A stretch of 64,000 nucleotides of DNA from Sphingobium yanoikuyae (GCF_013001025.1 NZ_CP053021.1:1939501-2003500); one strand, 5' to 3'. Positions 28,701 to 38,157 are shown, numbered from the stretch's first letter. Numbers and translations are program-made. The notes: a model not told the origin generated them from the letters alone.

Positions 28701-29120
28701 CGCAAGCAATTGCTGGCAGAAACCATGGATGGTCTGGATGCGCAGGCCGCCGCCGGTCGATTCCAGCACTTCGGCGAACAGGCGGCGGGCGCGGTCGCGC
28801 GCCTCCGGTCCGCTTTCCTCGCCCAGCGCCTCCAGATCGTTGAACAGATCACGTTCCTCGGCCTGCACCCAGGTGGCGAGCCGATCATGGATGCGGTCGG
28901 CCATTTCCGCCGCGCCGGCCTTGGTAAAGGTCAGGCAGAGGATGTTTTCCGGCCGCACGCCCTGCAGCAGCAGGCGGAAGACACGCGCGGTCAGCACATG
29001 GGTCTTGCCGGTGCCGGCGGAGGCCGACAGCCAGACATGGGCGTCGGGCGCGGCGGCCAGCGCCTGCGCGCCGGCCAGCGGTTGCAAAGGGCTGGAGCCT
29101 TTAGCCATCGTCGCGCCCAT
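25710..29120 (-). CDS. addA: Double-strand break repair helicase-nuclease AddA
   Basis: AddA is the UvrD-like helicase and nuclease subunit of AddAB, which processes double-strand ends for recombination in alphaproteobacteria. The Walker A segment is SASAGTGKTHVLTAR near residue 35, with the helicase motifs DEAQDTN, VGDFKQAIFGFQGT and LLTVHGAKGLQAPIVI. A RecB-type nuclease motif, VQLVDFKTGRM, lies near the C-terminus. At 1136 residues it is typical. The start at 29120 has GGAGG 6 nt upstream and overlaps addB by 20 nt. The gene is the last in the chain from divL. Confidence 0.95.
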   Translation of the reverse strand: MGATMAKGSSPLQPLAGAQALAAAPDAHVWLSASAGTGKTHVLTARVFRLLLQGVRPENILCLTFTKAGAAEMADRIHDRLATWVQAEERDLFNDLEALGEESGPEARDRARRLFAEVLESTGGGLRIQTIHGFCQQLLASFPLEADLAPGFRPLDTREQSVLARQTLADMVIRAEELGDGDLIDALQALSLRLGEGAAETFLLRCAARLSALAELPGDIGPWLARELGLPEGDIDAWLADQCSDDMFDIRSLAWVAQANADWGTGRALERCDRIAAWRGRDPAARAETLTDLHSAWAKADGDLISAKGWVPPIDGYGEATARLHARCAELIGVKLQADYAALLARALHAGRAYARAYDEAKRLAGAVDFDDLIARTASLLQKEGIAEWIRYKLDQRIDHILVDEAQDTNVHQWAIVGALAAEFFAGDGAKADKVRTIFTVGDFKQAIFGFQGTSPQAFAAAQMVFARHADMAGHAFHDLSLDRSFRSTPPVLDLVDRTIATLRAQSLGLSDGEVRHISANRHPGEVLLWKPTIAGLADEVEGEEDWVADQERELAGKIARQIRLWIDDKMMLEARGRPVRPGDIMILVRRRSELARLIVARLYEEKVAVAGIDRLRLNAPLAVRDLLAALRFATQPDDDLNLAALLVSPLIGWTQDELMERAIGRKGGLWRHLLQRLDDAQLLPLRQLLGQADFTTPYRYLEAILSGPMDGRRRLIERLGAEAADPIEELLNAALDFEADDHPSLQRFIDWFDRGEVEIVRDAAAQGDALRLLTVHGAKGLQAPIVILADACLDPDAGNRMDSLEWNGLPILAPRKGERIGPIGEVVADAAAIEREEHWRLLYVALTRAEEKLIVAGSLGPRAKGEVKPQSWYGAVDAAMVDMGCDWEADPLWGARRRWRGTEVLTPKAAQPESAEDKPVVVEPDWLRAQAPAEQRPPRPLAPSAPVEDDVPNPPPTAAMRQAAERGRWLHALFQRLPDLSAERRREGAERWLEQQGAGDATLRRDVIDHALRVIEDPHFAALFAPGALAEAPIAAVVGEAVIAGTVDRLRVEADRVQLVDFKTGRMTPRDAEEVPVAHVRQMAAYVAALEVIFPGRRVEAALLYTSAARLIPLPAAQLAPYKPGFSPTQQYLLL

Positions 29121-32079
29121 ACCATTCCTCCAGCCGCATCAGCTGGTCATAATCGCCATAATTGGCCACTTCCGGATTGACCTGCGCAGCGAAGGGCGCA
29201 GCACCGGTCAGCCAGGTTTCGGCCGCGTCGCGGAACTGGTCATAGACGAAGGCAGTGAAATCGGCGGTGACGATCTTGTCGCGCTTGCCCATCGGGTCGA
29301 CCGGGCTCTCGCGATAGCCAAAGGCGTCACCCTTCTTGGCCAGCGACCAATATTCGAAACTGCCCGCCACCCGCGCACCGGCAACGCCCGGAAAGGCGCC
29401 ATCGGCGGATTCAGCGATCAGTCCGAGCAGGCCGAGCTGCAGCGCATAGCCGCCGCGTACCTGTCGCGCGCTGGGCGGCTTGCCGGTCTTGTAGTCGACG
29501 ATGCCGATGCTGCCGTCGGGCATGCGGTCGATCCGGTCGGCCTTGCCGGTCAGCAATACGCCGGCAATCTCTGCCTTCCCTTCCGTCTCCACCGCCAGGA
29601 TATGGCGGCCCGCGGCCTGATCCTTCGCCACTTCGGCCGCGATCCAGCGGATCGCCTCGATCAGGCGCGGCTGCCACAGGGCCCGGAGCAGCGGATGGAC
29701 ATCGGGCCGGGCGAACATGGCGCGGGCGCGCGCCTCCAGATCGGCCGGATCGCGGCTGCCACCCTGCGCCCAATGCTCCAATATCTCATGCACGACCGTG
29801 CCGCGCCAGGCCGGTCCGGCATCGGCATCGACCGGATCGAGGCGATTGAGCTTCAGGATGCGTCGGGCATAGAAAGCGAAGGGATCGGCCTTCAGCCGGT
29901 CGACATCGGTGACCGGAATGCGGGTCGGCCGGGCGGCGAGCGGCGGCACCGGCGCGGGGCGGGCGGACGGCCGGTGGCTGGGTGGCAGGTCCAGCGCGTC
30001 GGCCAGCAGGCGATAGCGATCGGCCGTCTTCCATTGCGGCCCGGCCATCGCCTTCAGCCGCAGCCAGAAGCGCGAGGCGATCGCCGGGCCGCCGCTGCCG
30101 CGCCGGGCACGGGTGATGAGGACATGCGGGGCGCCGAGCGCGCTCGCAAAATCATGCGCGGCAAGGCCGATCCGGGTTTCGAGACCCGGCAGACCCAGTT
30201 CGCGGCGAATGCGCGGCGCCAGCCAGGGATCAGGCGACGGCAGGCCCGGCCAGCTGCCTTCGTTGAGGCCGCCCAGGATCATCAGGTCCGCCTGCACCAG
30301 CTGCGCTTCGACCAGACCCAATATGGCGATGCGCGGATGGCCGCCCTGTGGCGGGCGCACCGACACGCCGCCCAGCATATGGTCGAGCAGCGCCGGCAGC
30401 GATCGGATATCGGCCTGGCGCGGCCCTTCGGTCGCGGCGGCCTCCATCTCGGCGAACAGGTCGGCGGCGGCATGGCCCTGATGCCCGGCCCAGAGCGCGT
30501 CATTGGTCAGCGCCCCGGCCTGTTCGCGCACGGCCGCCAATTGCCCGGCCAGATCGGGCGCGAGCGCGAAGGCGGCCTCCAGCGGTTCGAGCAGATCGCG
30601 CGCCCAGGGCCACCAGGCGCGGGCCTGCGCACGTAGCTCCTTCTGCCGGTCCTCGCCCTCACGCGCTTCCAGCAGCAGGTCGATGCCGCGCAGCCCCGCC
30701 TGCGGCCGCGGCCCCCGCAGCAGCAGATCGAGCTGACGCACCCCCTCCAGCCAGGGCAGGCGCATTTCGCCGCGCATCACCAGCGGATGCTTGAGCAGGG
30801 TCAGCAGCGCGACCGGCGCAAAACGCTCGGCCGCGGCCTCCGCCATCGCGATCAGCAAGGTGCCGGGCGGCAGGCGAGAGAGCGGCTGACCGGCGGAGTC
30901 GTCGGCCTCTATGCCCCAGCGGCGCAGATGCGCGGAGACGCGCACCGCCAGCTGCCGATCCGGCGTCACCAGCGCGGCGGTCCGTTCGGGTGTTTCCAGC
31001 GCCTCGCGCAGCGCGATGGCGATGGCCTGCGCTTCCTCGCCCGGCGTCGCCACCTCCAGCGCTTCGACCCCGGCGAGCGAGCGGTCGGCGGTCTTGAGGT
31101 CGCGCCAACGACTGGTCAGGCGCGGCGGCAGCATCGCGTTGGAAATATTGCGGCCGCGCACGGCGCGAGCATCATGCTCGCTGCCCCAACGCCACTGGGC
31201 GACATCCTCGCGGCTCGCGCTCATCCGGTCGAGCAGGCGCTTGAGCGTATATTGGGGATGGGTCTCATGTCCCGCAGCGCTGCGGCCGGTGACGGGATCG
31301 GGCGGGAACGGACCGATCGCGGCCCAGGCGTCCTCGTCCAAATTCTGGTCGAGGTCGGCGAACACCACCTGTCCATTGGGCAGTTCGGCGATCCGCCGCA
31401 GCAGCCCGGCGATCGCCGGCGCGGCGGCGCTGATGCCGGCCGCGACAATGAACCCCGGTGGTGGCGCTTCGCTCCAGCGCGCTGCGACCCGGTCGAACAG
31501 CCGATTGCGCCGGTCGGCCAGGTCAATGAGGCCCAGCCGCGCTAGTTCTGCCGGCCAGCGGGCGATCAGGATGGAAAAGAGATCGAGCGATTTTTCCCAA
31601 TGGCTCGAAAGCCCCTCGATCAGGTCGAGCTTCGACAGCGCATCGAGCGGCACCCGCTCCACCTGCATCTGGTCAAGCACAGCGCCGAGCGCCTGCCCCA
31701 GTTGCAGCGCCTGGCCAGCATCCGCCGCGCCGCCGGCATCCTGCACCATGCGCGCCAGGATCATCTGTCGTCGCATCGGCGGGATGGCCGCGGGAACGGC
31801 ATCGCCCTCCCAAAGCGGATCGAGCGCGCCCCCCACTTCCTCGCCCAGTTCCGGATCGCCCAGCGCGACCAGACGGGGCAGCAGCAGGCCGCCCTCGGCC
31901 CGGCGGACAAAGGCGTCGCTCACGGCACGGACGGCGCGATTGCTGGGCAACAGGATCATGCCCTGCGCCAGGCGGACGGGATCGCTCCCCTGCTGCGCCA
32001 ATATGCCGGCGACCAGCGCGTCGGCGAAGGCGCGGTGCGCCGGGATGGTGTACAGCGCCGGCTTGGCCCGGTCACCCAT
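29101..32079 (-). CDS. addB: Double-strand break repair protein AddB
   Basis: AddB is the partner of AddA and carries the second nuclease domain. The protein (992 residues) has the alphaproteobacterial type N-terminus YTIPAHRAFADALVAGIL. Its UvrD-like fold has degenerate helicase motifs, and a C-terminal RecB-family nuclease holds GSIGIVDYKTGKPPSARQ. No iron-sulphur cysteine cluster is evident. The start overlaps the murU stop by 8 nt (ATGGGTGA). Confidence 0.93.
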   Translation of the reverse strand: MGDRAKPALYTIPAHRAFADALVAGILAQQGSDPVRLAQGMILLPSNRAVRAVSDAFVRRAEGGLLLPRLVALGDPELGEEVGGALDPLWEGDAVPAAIPPMRRQMILARMVQDAGGAADAGQALQLGQALGAVLDQMQVERVPLDALSKLDLIEGLSSHWEKSLDLFSILIARWPAELARLGLIDLADRRNRLFDRVAARWSEAPPPGFIVAAGISAAAPAIAGLLRRIAELPNGQVVFADLDQNLDEDAWAAIGPFPPDPVTGRSAAGHETHPQYTLKRLLDRMSASREDVAQWRWGSEHDARAVRGRNISNAMLPPRLTSRWRDLKTADRSLAGVEALEVATPGEEAQAIAIALREALETPERTAALVTPDRQLAVRVSAHLRRWGIEADDSAGQPLSRLPPGTLLIAMAEAAAERFAPVALLTLLKHPLVMRGEMRLPWLEGVRQLDLLLRGPRPQAGLRGIDLLLEAREGEDRQKELRAQARAWWPWARDLLEPLEAAFALAPDLAGQLAAVREQAGALTNDALWAGHQGHAAADLFAEMEAAATEGPRQADIRSLPALLDHMLGGVSVRPPQGGHPRIAILGLVEAQLVQADLMILGGLNEGSWPGLPSPDPWLAPRIRRELGLPGLETRIGLAAHDFASALGAPHVLITRARRGSGGPAIASRFWLRLKAMAGPQWKTADRYRLLADALDLPPSHRPSARPAPVPPLAARPTRIPVTDVDRLKADPFAFYARRILKLNRLDPVDADAGPAWRGTVVHEILEHWAQGGSRDPADLEARARAMFARPDVHPLLRALWQPRLIEAIRWIAAEVAKDQAAGRHILAVETEGKAEIAGVLLTGKADRIDRMPDGSIGIVDYKTGKPPSARQVRGGYALQLGLLGLIAESADGAFPGVAGARVAGSFEYWSLAKKGDAFGYRESPVDPMGKRDKIVTADFTAFVYDQFRDAAETWLTGAAPFAAQVNPEVANYGDYDQLMRLEEWYGRDDG

Positions 32080-32779
32080 GGGCGATCATCGACTCCACGA
32101 CGGGAATGGCCTGCGGCGTGCCCACGTCGAACCATAGCCCCTGATGGACCGCGCCATAGAGGCGTCCGGCCTCGATCGCGCGGTTCCAGAAGATGTTCGT
32201 CGAAAAGACATCCGCCGGCGGATCAACCAGCAGGCGGGGCGAAAGGATCTGTACGCCGGTGAAGACGAACGGCGCGACATGGGCGGTCTTGCGCCGCGTC
32301 AGGCGGCCATTGGCGTCCATATGGAAATCGCCCGGTCCGCTATGGCAATTGGCCCGCGCCAGCGGCACCAGCAGCAGCAGCGCGTCCATCCGTTCGGGAT
32401 CCCATAGCCGCTGCATCATGCCCAGCGTCTCGGCCGGGCCGTCGATCCAGAGATTGTCGCTATTGGCGCAGATGAACGGCTTGTCGCCGAGCAGTGGCCT
32501 GGCGTGGATCAGCCCTCCGCCGGTTTCCAGGAGCTTGGCCCGCTCGTCGGAAATGCGGAAGTCCATGTCCTTGCGCGTTTTGAGATGCGCCTCGACCGTA
32601 TCGGCGAGATAATGGACGTTGACGACCACGGTCTTGATGCCACCGGCCGCCAGGCGATCGAGCGCATGGTCCATCAGCGCCTTGCCGGCGACCTTCACCA
32701 GCGGCTTGGGACGGGTCGCCGTCAGCGGGCGCATCCGCTTGCCGAGTCCTGCTGCCATGAGCATGGCGGTATCGATCAT
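32072..32779 (-). CDS. murU: N-acetylmuramate-1-phosphate uridylyltransferase
   Basis: MurU makes UDP-MurNAc from MurNAc-1-phosphate in the recycling route that bypasses de novo MurA/MurB. The nucleotidyltransferase signature LMAAGLGKRMRPLTATRPKPLVKV is at the N-terminus, with ETGGGLIHA and a substrate loop NSDNLW. ATG 32779 overlaps the amgK stop (ATGA), which supports this start over a longer in-frame extension. The direct pairing with an AmgK-like kinase strongly supports the role. Confidence 0.9.
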   Translation of the reverse strand: MIDTAMLMAAGLGKRMRPLTATRPKPLVKVAGKALMDHALDRLAAGGIKTVVVNVHYLADTVEAHLKTRKDMDFRISDERAKLLETGGGLIHARPLLGDKPFICANSDNLWIDGPAETLGMMQRLWDPERMDALLLLVPLARANCHSGPGDFHMDANGRLTRRKTAHVAPFVFTGVQILSPRLLVDPPADVFSTNIFWNRAIEAGRLYGAVHQGLWFDVGTPQAIPVVESMIAHG

Positions 32780-33762
32780 GCCTGGGCAAACTCCGCGAGC
32801 GCATGATGGCGCTTGTCGGCAGGGATATTGGCGTCGAACCAGACCTTCACCGGCGCCAGCGCCGGATGGGCGAGATCGCGTTCCAGCAGCCCCCACATGC
32901 GCGGCAGGTAGGACAGATAGCGCGGCTTGTGGTCGCGCTTCCAAAGGCGGGTGAAGATGCCGATGATCTTCGCGTTGCGCTGGGCGCCCAGCACCGCATA
33001 GGCAGCGTCGAAATCGGCCGGCGGATTGGCGACCGCATGATAATGGGCCAGCATCGCCGCCTCCAGTTCCGGCGACACGTCGCGCCGGGCATCCTGCAGC
33101 AGCGACACGAGGTCATAGGCCGGATGGCCGGCCAGCGCGTCCTGGAAATCGAGCAGACCCAGGCCGCGCACTTCGGGCCGGTCGATCAACATGATATTTT
33201 CGGCATGATAGTCGCGCAGCACGGTGACGACAGGGCTTGCCGACTGTTCGGCGATCGGCAGCACCGCGTCCCAGGCCGCATGATAGGCTTCGGCATCGAC
33301 GTCCAGCCCCAGCGCCGGGCAATACCATTCGGTCAGCAGCCCGACCTCGCGCTGATAGACCGCGCGGTCATAGGGCGGGACATCCGCTGCGGGCAGCTTG
33401 TGCAGGTCGGCCAGCAGATCGATCGCGCGGCGATAGACCGCCAGTTCGCCCGCCGGATCCTCCTCGACATGCTCCTTCAGGCGCTCGTCACCAAAATCCT
33501 CGATCAGGACGAGGCCCTGCGTCAGATCCTGCGCCAGGATTGCCGGCGCGGCAAAGCCCTGACCCAGCAGATGCTGAGCAATCGCGATGAACGGACGCGG
33601 ATCTTCATGCGGCGGCGGCGCGTCCATCAGCACGGCACGGCGGCCGCCGTCGACCACGCGGAAATAACGACGGAAGGAGGCATCGCCGGCAAGCGGAACG
33701 ATGGCGGCGCCATCCCAACCCGCCTGCGTGAGGAAAGCGGGGGCGGTTGCGGGGGGGATCAT
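32776..33762 (-). CDS. amgK: Cell-wall sugar 1-kinase AmgK
   Basis: AmgK phosphorylates MurNAc/GlcNAc at the anomeric position for MurU. It has the aminoglycoside-phosphotransferase fold: GDASFRRYFRV near the N-terminus, the catalytic loop LRDYHAENIMLID, and the metal motif LLDFQDALAGHPAYDL. ATG 33762 overlaps the tsaE stop (ATGA). An ATG four codons upstream is also possible. AmgK-MurU recycling is associated with intrinsic fosfomycin tolerance in Gram-negative bacteria (established). Relevance here is inference. Confidence 0.9.
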   Translation of the reverse strand: MIPPATAPAFLTQAGWDGAAIVPLAGDASFRRYFRVVDGGRRAVLMDAPPPHEDPRPFIAIAQHLLGQGFAAPAILAQDLTQGLVLIEDFGDERLKEHVEEDPAGELAVYRRAIDLLADLHKLPAADVPPYDRAVYQREVGLLTEWYCPALGLDVDAEAYHAAWDAVLPIAEQSASPVVTVLRDYHAENIMLIDRPEVRGLGLLDFQDALAGHPAYDLVSLLQDARRDVSPELEAAMLAHYHAVANPPADFDAAYAVLGAQRNAKIIGIFTRLWKRDHKPRYLSYLPRMWGLLERDLAHPALAPVKVWFDANIPADKRHHALAEFAQA

Positions 33763-34217
33763 ATCTGTGACCATCGGTCCGTCCAAGCGTCGGGCACGCG
33801 CGCTGTCAAGCGCCGTGCGCCATCCGGCTCGACCATGATGGTCAGAAACAGGGCGTGCGACCAGAGCCCATCGCCCAGCCTGTCGGGCCATTCGATGACT
33901 AGCAGGCTGTCCTGCAGATATTCGTCCAGCGCCAGCTCGGCCGCTTCCTCCGCATCGTCAAGCCGGTAGAGATCGACATGGGCGACCGGCAGGCGGACAT
34001 CGGGAATGTCATAGGGCTGGACGATCGCGAAGCTGGGGCTGGGCGCCTCCCCCTCCAGACCAAGCCCTTCCAGCAGGCCCCGCGCCAGCGTCGTCTTGCC
34101 GGCGCCGAGGCCGCCTTCCAGCGCGATGACGTCACCGATGCGGACATGGCTCGCGAGCCGTCGGCCCAGATCGAGTTGGGCGCCCTCGCCCTCCAGGATC
34201 ATATCCAGCTCAGCCAC
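33759..34217 (-). CDS. tsaE: tRNA threonylcarbamoyladenosine ATPase TsaE
   Basis: TsaE is the ATPase of the t6A37 tRNA modification complex with TsaB and TsaD. It shows Walker A GGLGAGKTTLARG at about residues 34-46, the SPSFAIVQPY segment, and HVDLYRLDD with IEWPDRLGD typical of the family. It starts with GTG at 34217 inside the end of divL (8-nt overlap). ATG 34202 is an alternative. It is coupled to amgK by ATGA. Confidence 0.95.
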   Translation of the reverse strand: MAELDMILEGEGAQLDLGRRLASHVRIGDVIALEGGLGAGKTTLARGLLEGLGLEGEAPSPSFAIVQPYDIPDVRLPVAHVDLYRLDDAEEAAELALDEYLQDSLLVIEWPDRLGDGLWSHALFLTIMVEPDGARRLTARVPDAWTDRWSQI

Positions 34218-36558
34218 GGGGCAGCTCGATCACGACCATCGTTCCCTGACCCGGCTCCGATACCAGTTCGAACGTGCCGCCATGGGCCTGCGCCAACTGC
34301 TTGACGAGCGGCAGGCCAATCGTCGCGCGCGCGCCCTTGCGATTCTGCTCGGCACGGCTGATCGCATCGAAGATCGTGGCTTGCCGGGTGGCATCGATAC
34401 CAGGGCCATTGTCCGACACGACCAGGCGGGCGAGATCGGGGCCGCCATCGCCATGCAGCAACACCCGTGCGCCGGAGCCGCAATAGCGCACCGCATTTTC
34501 CAGAAGATGATCGACCGCCTGACCGATCCGGCGCGCATCGCCCTGGATCACCCCCAGCGTATCCTGCAGGGTGACGGAAAGATCGATCCCCTTGGCCTTC
34601 GCCTCGGCGTCGATGCGCGCGACGCTGGCGCGCACCAGCGCCGCCAGATCGACCTCGCTGCGTTCAATCGGCAAAGTGCCGGCCTCGCCCTGGGTAAGGT
34701 CGAGCACATTGTCGATCAGCATCGACAGGCGCCCGGTGCTCTGCAGGATGCCGTTCACATATTCGACCGCGCTGTCGCTGAGTTCGCCTGCATAGCCCGC
34801 GCTCATCATCTCGGCAAAGCCGGCGATGGTCGTCAGCGGGGTGCGCAACTCATAGCTCATGTTGGTGACGAAGGCGGTTTTGACCTTGTCGGCCTGTTCC
34901 AGGGCCTCGTTGCGGTCGCGCAGCATCTGTTCGACCCGCCGGCTGTCGGTGACATCCAGCATAGTGAACAGCGCATTGCCATCCGGCAGCGGAATGGCGG
35001 CAAATTCGAAGATGCGCCCGTCGGCAAAGCCGACATGGCCGACACGCTGCTTGCGCTCCACCGTTGCCGCGCGGACCAGTTCGCGCACCAGATTGCTCTG
35101 CTGCGGCTTGGCAAGCCGGCTCTGCACGGCACGCATCAACTCATCGATACGGGGATGCTTGCCCAACGCCTCTTCGCTGATGTCCCAGATGGTGCGGAAA
35201 CGGCTGTTCCACAGATGCAGGCGCCCATCCGACGAGAAGACGCCGATCGCCTCGAACAGATTGTCGAAGGTCGCCGTCCGCACCCGCAACAGCGTGTCGC
35301 GGGCGCTCGACAATTGCACCTGTTCGGTCCGGTCCTCGAAGATCAGCAACAGGCCACCGTCGGGCAGCGGCTGGGCATAGACGCGCAAATGCGTGCCATC
35401 GACCAGCAGCCAGTTTTCCTCCAGCGGATCAGGCGACAGGAACCAGTCCCGCCGTTCCGCGCGCCAGGCCGGGAAGTCACGATTTTCCGGCAGCCGGCGC
35501 GCATCGCGCATCTGATCGAGCACGCGCTCGAACAGCGGTGCATCCGTGAGCGCTTCCTGTTTCAGGCCGAACAGGCTGATGAAGGGCTGGTTCCAGAAAC
35601 GCAGCGCCCGGTCGGGACCGAAGCGCGCAACACCGGCCGACAGCCGATCGAGCAGATCGCGCTGCGCCGCTTCCAGCCGACGATGCTCGACCCGCGCCTG
35701 TTCCAGTTCATGCTGGTCCATCGCGAAACCTGCGACCCCGGCCGCGCCCAGCGGCACGTCGACGACGCGCATCGTCCGCCGTTCGCCATCGATCGTTGCC
35801 GGAACGATACGGGCAAGCGAATTGCCTTCGTCGAGCGCCTGTGCCGCGGCGTCCTGCGGGCTGAAGCCGTTCACATTCTCGACCAGTTCGGTGCCGTTCA
35901 TGATCACGTCATGGGCGCCGGCGCCATCGACAGCACGGACATAGGCGCTGTTGACCAGGCTCAGGCGCAGGTCGGGCGTGCGGTGCCACATCGGGAAGGG
36001 CGCGGCCTCGACCAGTCCGGCGAGCGCCTCCAGCGCCTCGCGCAATTGCCCGACGGTCGCGCTCAGCGCCTGGATTTCCGCCTGGCTGTCGGTCGCGTCG
36101 AAGATCCACAGCACGACGCCGCCATTGGCGGCCAGCGCCGGCCCGGCTGGCGCACCGCGAACCAGCAGCGTGCGCGACGAACCGCTGCCCCGGATCGGCA
36201 GCGAAAAACTCTTACCCGCTTTCTGTGCGGCGCCGATCTCGCGCCCCAGTGCAGCGGCATCGGCCGGCTCAAGCCCGCCATCGGGCGCCGTCAGTTCGGA
36301 CACGAAGGTCGGCACGCGGTCCCGGCCCAGCCATTTGCCCAGCCGGTCGGCGGCCTCCATCCGGCCGTCGGGATGAATGATGACGGGCGCAGCCGGCGCC
36401 GACGCGAGCAGCGTCGTCAGCCGATCCAGCTTGCCCTGCGCCTGCATCCCTGCGCGGCGCATGCGCTGACCCGTGATCAGCGCCCATATCGCAGCCCCCA
36501 GCCAGCCGGCCATCACCGTGCCCAGCAACAAAGTGGCAAGCGGGCTCATAGACCCCAT
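34210..36558 (-). CDS. divL: DivL-like tyrosine pseudo-histidine kinase
   Basis: An N-terminal membrane helix (about residues 8-28) is followed by several PAS-like domains (about residues 45-540). A HisKA dimerisation helix and an HATPase domain (N box ENAVRYCG, G1 DNGPGID, G2 ATIGLPL) complete the protein. The phospho-accepting His of the usual SHELRTPL box is Tyr569 here (MSYELRTPLT). This substitution is the hallmark of DivL, an essential Caulobacter cell-cycle regulator that reads DivK state and controls the CckA phosphorelay at a cell pole. The 782-residue length matches. The tsaE gene downstream overlaps it. Confidence 0.9.
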   Translation of the reverse strand: MGSMSPLATLLLGTVMAGWLGAAIWALITGQRMRRAGMQAQGKLDRLTTLLASAPAAPVIIHPDGRMEAADRLGKWLGRDRVPTFVSELTAPDGGLEPADAAALGREIGAAQKAGKSFSLPIRGSGSSRTLLVRGAPAGPALAANGGVVLWIFDATDSQAEIQALSATVGQLREALEALAGLVEAAPFPMWHRTPDLRLSLVNSAYVRAVDGAGAHDVIMNGTELVENVNGFSPQDAAAQALDEGNSLARIVPATIDGERRTMRVVDVPLGAAGVAGFAMDQHELEQARVEHRRLEAAQRDLLDRLSAGVARFGPDRALRFWNQPFISLFGLKQEALTDAPLFERVLDQMRDARRLPENRDFPAWRAERRDWFLSPDPLEENWLLVDGTHLRVYAQPLPDGGLLLIFEDRTEQVQLSSARDTLLRVRTATFDNLFEAIGVFSSDGRLHLWNSRFRTIWDISEEALGKHPRIDELMRAVQSRLAKPQQSNLVRELVRAATVERKQRVGHVGFADGRIFEFAAIPLPDGNALFTMLDVTDSRRVEQMLRDRNEALEQADKVKTAFVTNMSYELRTPLTTIAGFAEMMSAGYAGELSDSAVEYVNGILQSTGRLSMLIDNVLDLTQGEAGTLPIERSEVDLAALVRASVARIDAEAKAKGIDLSVTLQDTLGVIQGDARRIGQAVDHLLENAVRYCGSGARVLLHGDGGPDLARLVVSDNGPGIDATRQATIFDAISRAEQNRKGARATIGLPLVKQLAQAHGGTFELVSEPGQGTMVVIELPRG

Positions 36559-36700
36559 TGCGCCATTCCCATCCCGTTCGCGACCAGTTGTTTATCGTTC
36601 ATACAGACCAATGGCCACGGGCCTAACGCAACTTGGCGCCGGCGGAAAGCGCCCAGATATGATGAATGCCCGGCACAGCATGGTCCGGGCATCGGATAAG

Positions 36701-36732
36701 GTAAAAGGGGGAGGATGGCCCTCCCACTTTTT
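36701..36732 (-). terminator. Terminator of ahcY
   Basis: The stem GGGAGG/CCTCCC (36709-36714 with 36720-36725) is followed on the minus strand by CCTTTTAC. It separates ahcY from divL. Confidence 0.75.
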
Positions 36733-36738
36733 CAATTT

Positions 36739-38157
36739 TTAGTAGCGGTAGTGGTCCGGCTTGAACGGGCCTTCGACCGGCACGCCGATATAGTCGGCCT
36801 GACGCTGGCTGAGCTGGGTCAGCTTCACGCCCAGCTTTTCCAGGTGCAGCGCGGCGACCTTCTCGTCCAGATGCTTGGGCAGGACATAGACGTCGTTGCC
36901 GTAGATCTCGCTCTTGGTCCACAGTTCGATCTGCGCCAGCGTCTGGTTGGTGAAGCTGGCCGACATCACGAAGCTCGGGTGGCCGGTGGCGTTGCCCAGG
37001 TTGACCAGGCGGCCCTTCGACAGGACGATGATCTTCTTGCCATCGGGGAACTCGACTTCGTCGACCTGCGGCTTGATCTCGGTCCACTTCATGTTGGCGA
37101 GGCCGGCGATTTCGATCTCGCTGTCGAAGTGACCGATGTTCGACACGATCGCCATATTCTTCATGGCGCGCATATGATCGACGGTCAGGACGCCTTCGTT
37201 GCCGGTCGCGGTGACGAAGATGTCGGCGCGCGGCGCGGCTTCTTCCATCGTCACGACTTCATAGCCTTCCATCGCGGCCTGCAGGGCGCAGATCGGATCG
37301 ATTTCGGTCACGAGAACGCGGGCGCCGCCATTGCGCAGCGAGGCAGCAGAACCCTTGCCGACGTCGCCGAAACCGGCAACGCAGGCGACCTTGCCGGCCA
37401 GCATGACGTCGGTGCCGCGACGGATGGCGTCGACCAGCGATTCCTTGCAACCATAGAGGTTGTCGAACTTCGACTTGGTGACGCTGTCGTTCACGTTGAT
37501 CGCGGGGAAAGGCAGCTTGCCCTTCTTCGACAGTTCATACAGACGATGCACGCCGGTGGTGGTTTCTTCCGACACGCCCTTGATCGACTGGACGGTCTTG
37601 GTCAGGAAGCCCGGACGCTCGGCCAGAACGCGCTTCAGCACGGCGCAGAAGATTTCCTCTTCCTCGTTCGACGGCGTGAACAGCTCTTCGCCAGCTTCGA
37701 CGCGGGCGCCCCACAGGGCGAACATGGTGGCATCGCCGCCATCGTCGAGGATCAGGTTGCAGACGCCGCTGTCGTCATTGTGCCAGTCGAAGATGCGCTC
37801 GACATAGTCCCAATATTCCTGAAGGCTTTCACCCTTGACGGCGAAGACCGGCACGCCCGACGCGGCAATCGCGGCGGCGGCATGGTCCTGCGTCGAATAG
37901 ATGTTGCAGGTCGCCCAGCGGACCTGCGCGCCCAGCGCGGTCAACGTCTCGATCAGCACGGCGGTCTGGATCGTCATGTGCAGCGAACCGGTGATGCGCG
38001 CGCCCTTGAGCGGCTGCGACGCACCGAATTCGGCGCGCAGAGCCATCAGGCCGGGCATTTCGGTTTCGGCGATCTCGATTTCCTTGCGACCAAAGGCGGC
38101 AAGGCCGATATCGGCGATCACATAATCCTGCGCCTTGTCAGCGGGTACGGTGGCCAC
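36739..38157 (-). CDS. ahcY: Adenosylhomocysteinase
   Basis: This enzyme hydrolyses S-adenosylhomocysteine to adenosine and homocysteine, clearing the methyltransferase by-product. Blocks include [16 protein letters not shown], the NAD-binding loop [13 protein letters not shown], and the C-terminal signature ending KPDHYRY, which reaches into the partner subunit. At 472 residues it carries the insertion usual for the bacterial long form. The start is GTG 38157, with GGAG 8 nt upstream. No in-frame ATG fits the family. The 5' leader can form alternative hairpins. Confidence 0.95.
   Translation of the reverse strand: MATVPADKAQDYVIADIGLAAFGRKEIEIAETEMPGLMALRAEFGASQPLKGARITGSLHMTIQTAVLIETLTALGAQVRWATCNIYSTQDHAAAAIAASGVPVFAVKGESLQEYWDYVERIFDWHNDDSGVCNLILDDGGDATMFALWGARVEAGEELFTPSNEEEEIFCAVLKRVLAERPGFLTKTVQSIKGVSEETTTGVHRLYELSKKGKLPFPAINVNDSVTKSKFDNLYGCKESLVDAIRRGTDVMLAGKVACVAGFGDVGKGSAASLRNGGARVLVTEIDPICALQAAMEGYEVVTMEEAAPRADIFVTATGNEGVLTVDHMRAMKNMAIVSNIGHFDSEIEIAGLANMKWTEIKPQVDEVEFPDGKKIIVLSKGRLVNLGNATGHPSFVMSASFTNQTLAQIELWTKSEIYGNDVYVLPKHLDEKVAALHLEKLGVKLTQLSQRQADYIGVPVEGPFKPDHYRY

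Noticed and set aside
28198..30636. An 812-codon plus-strand frame
   Set aside because: It is antisense to addA and addB, with Ser/Arg/Ala-rich shadow composition.
34096..36699. An 867-codon plus-strand frame
   Set aside because: It is antisense to divL and tsaE and shows no domain signature.
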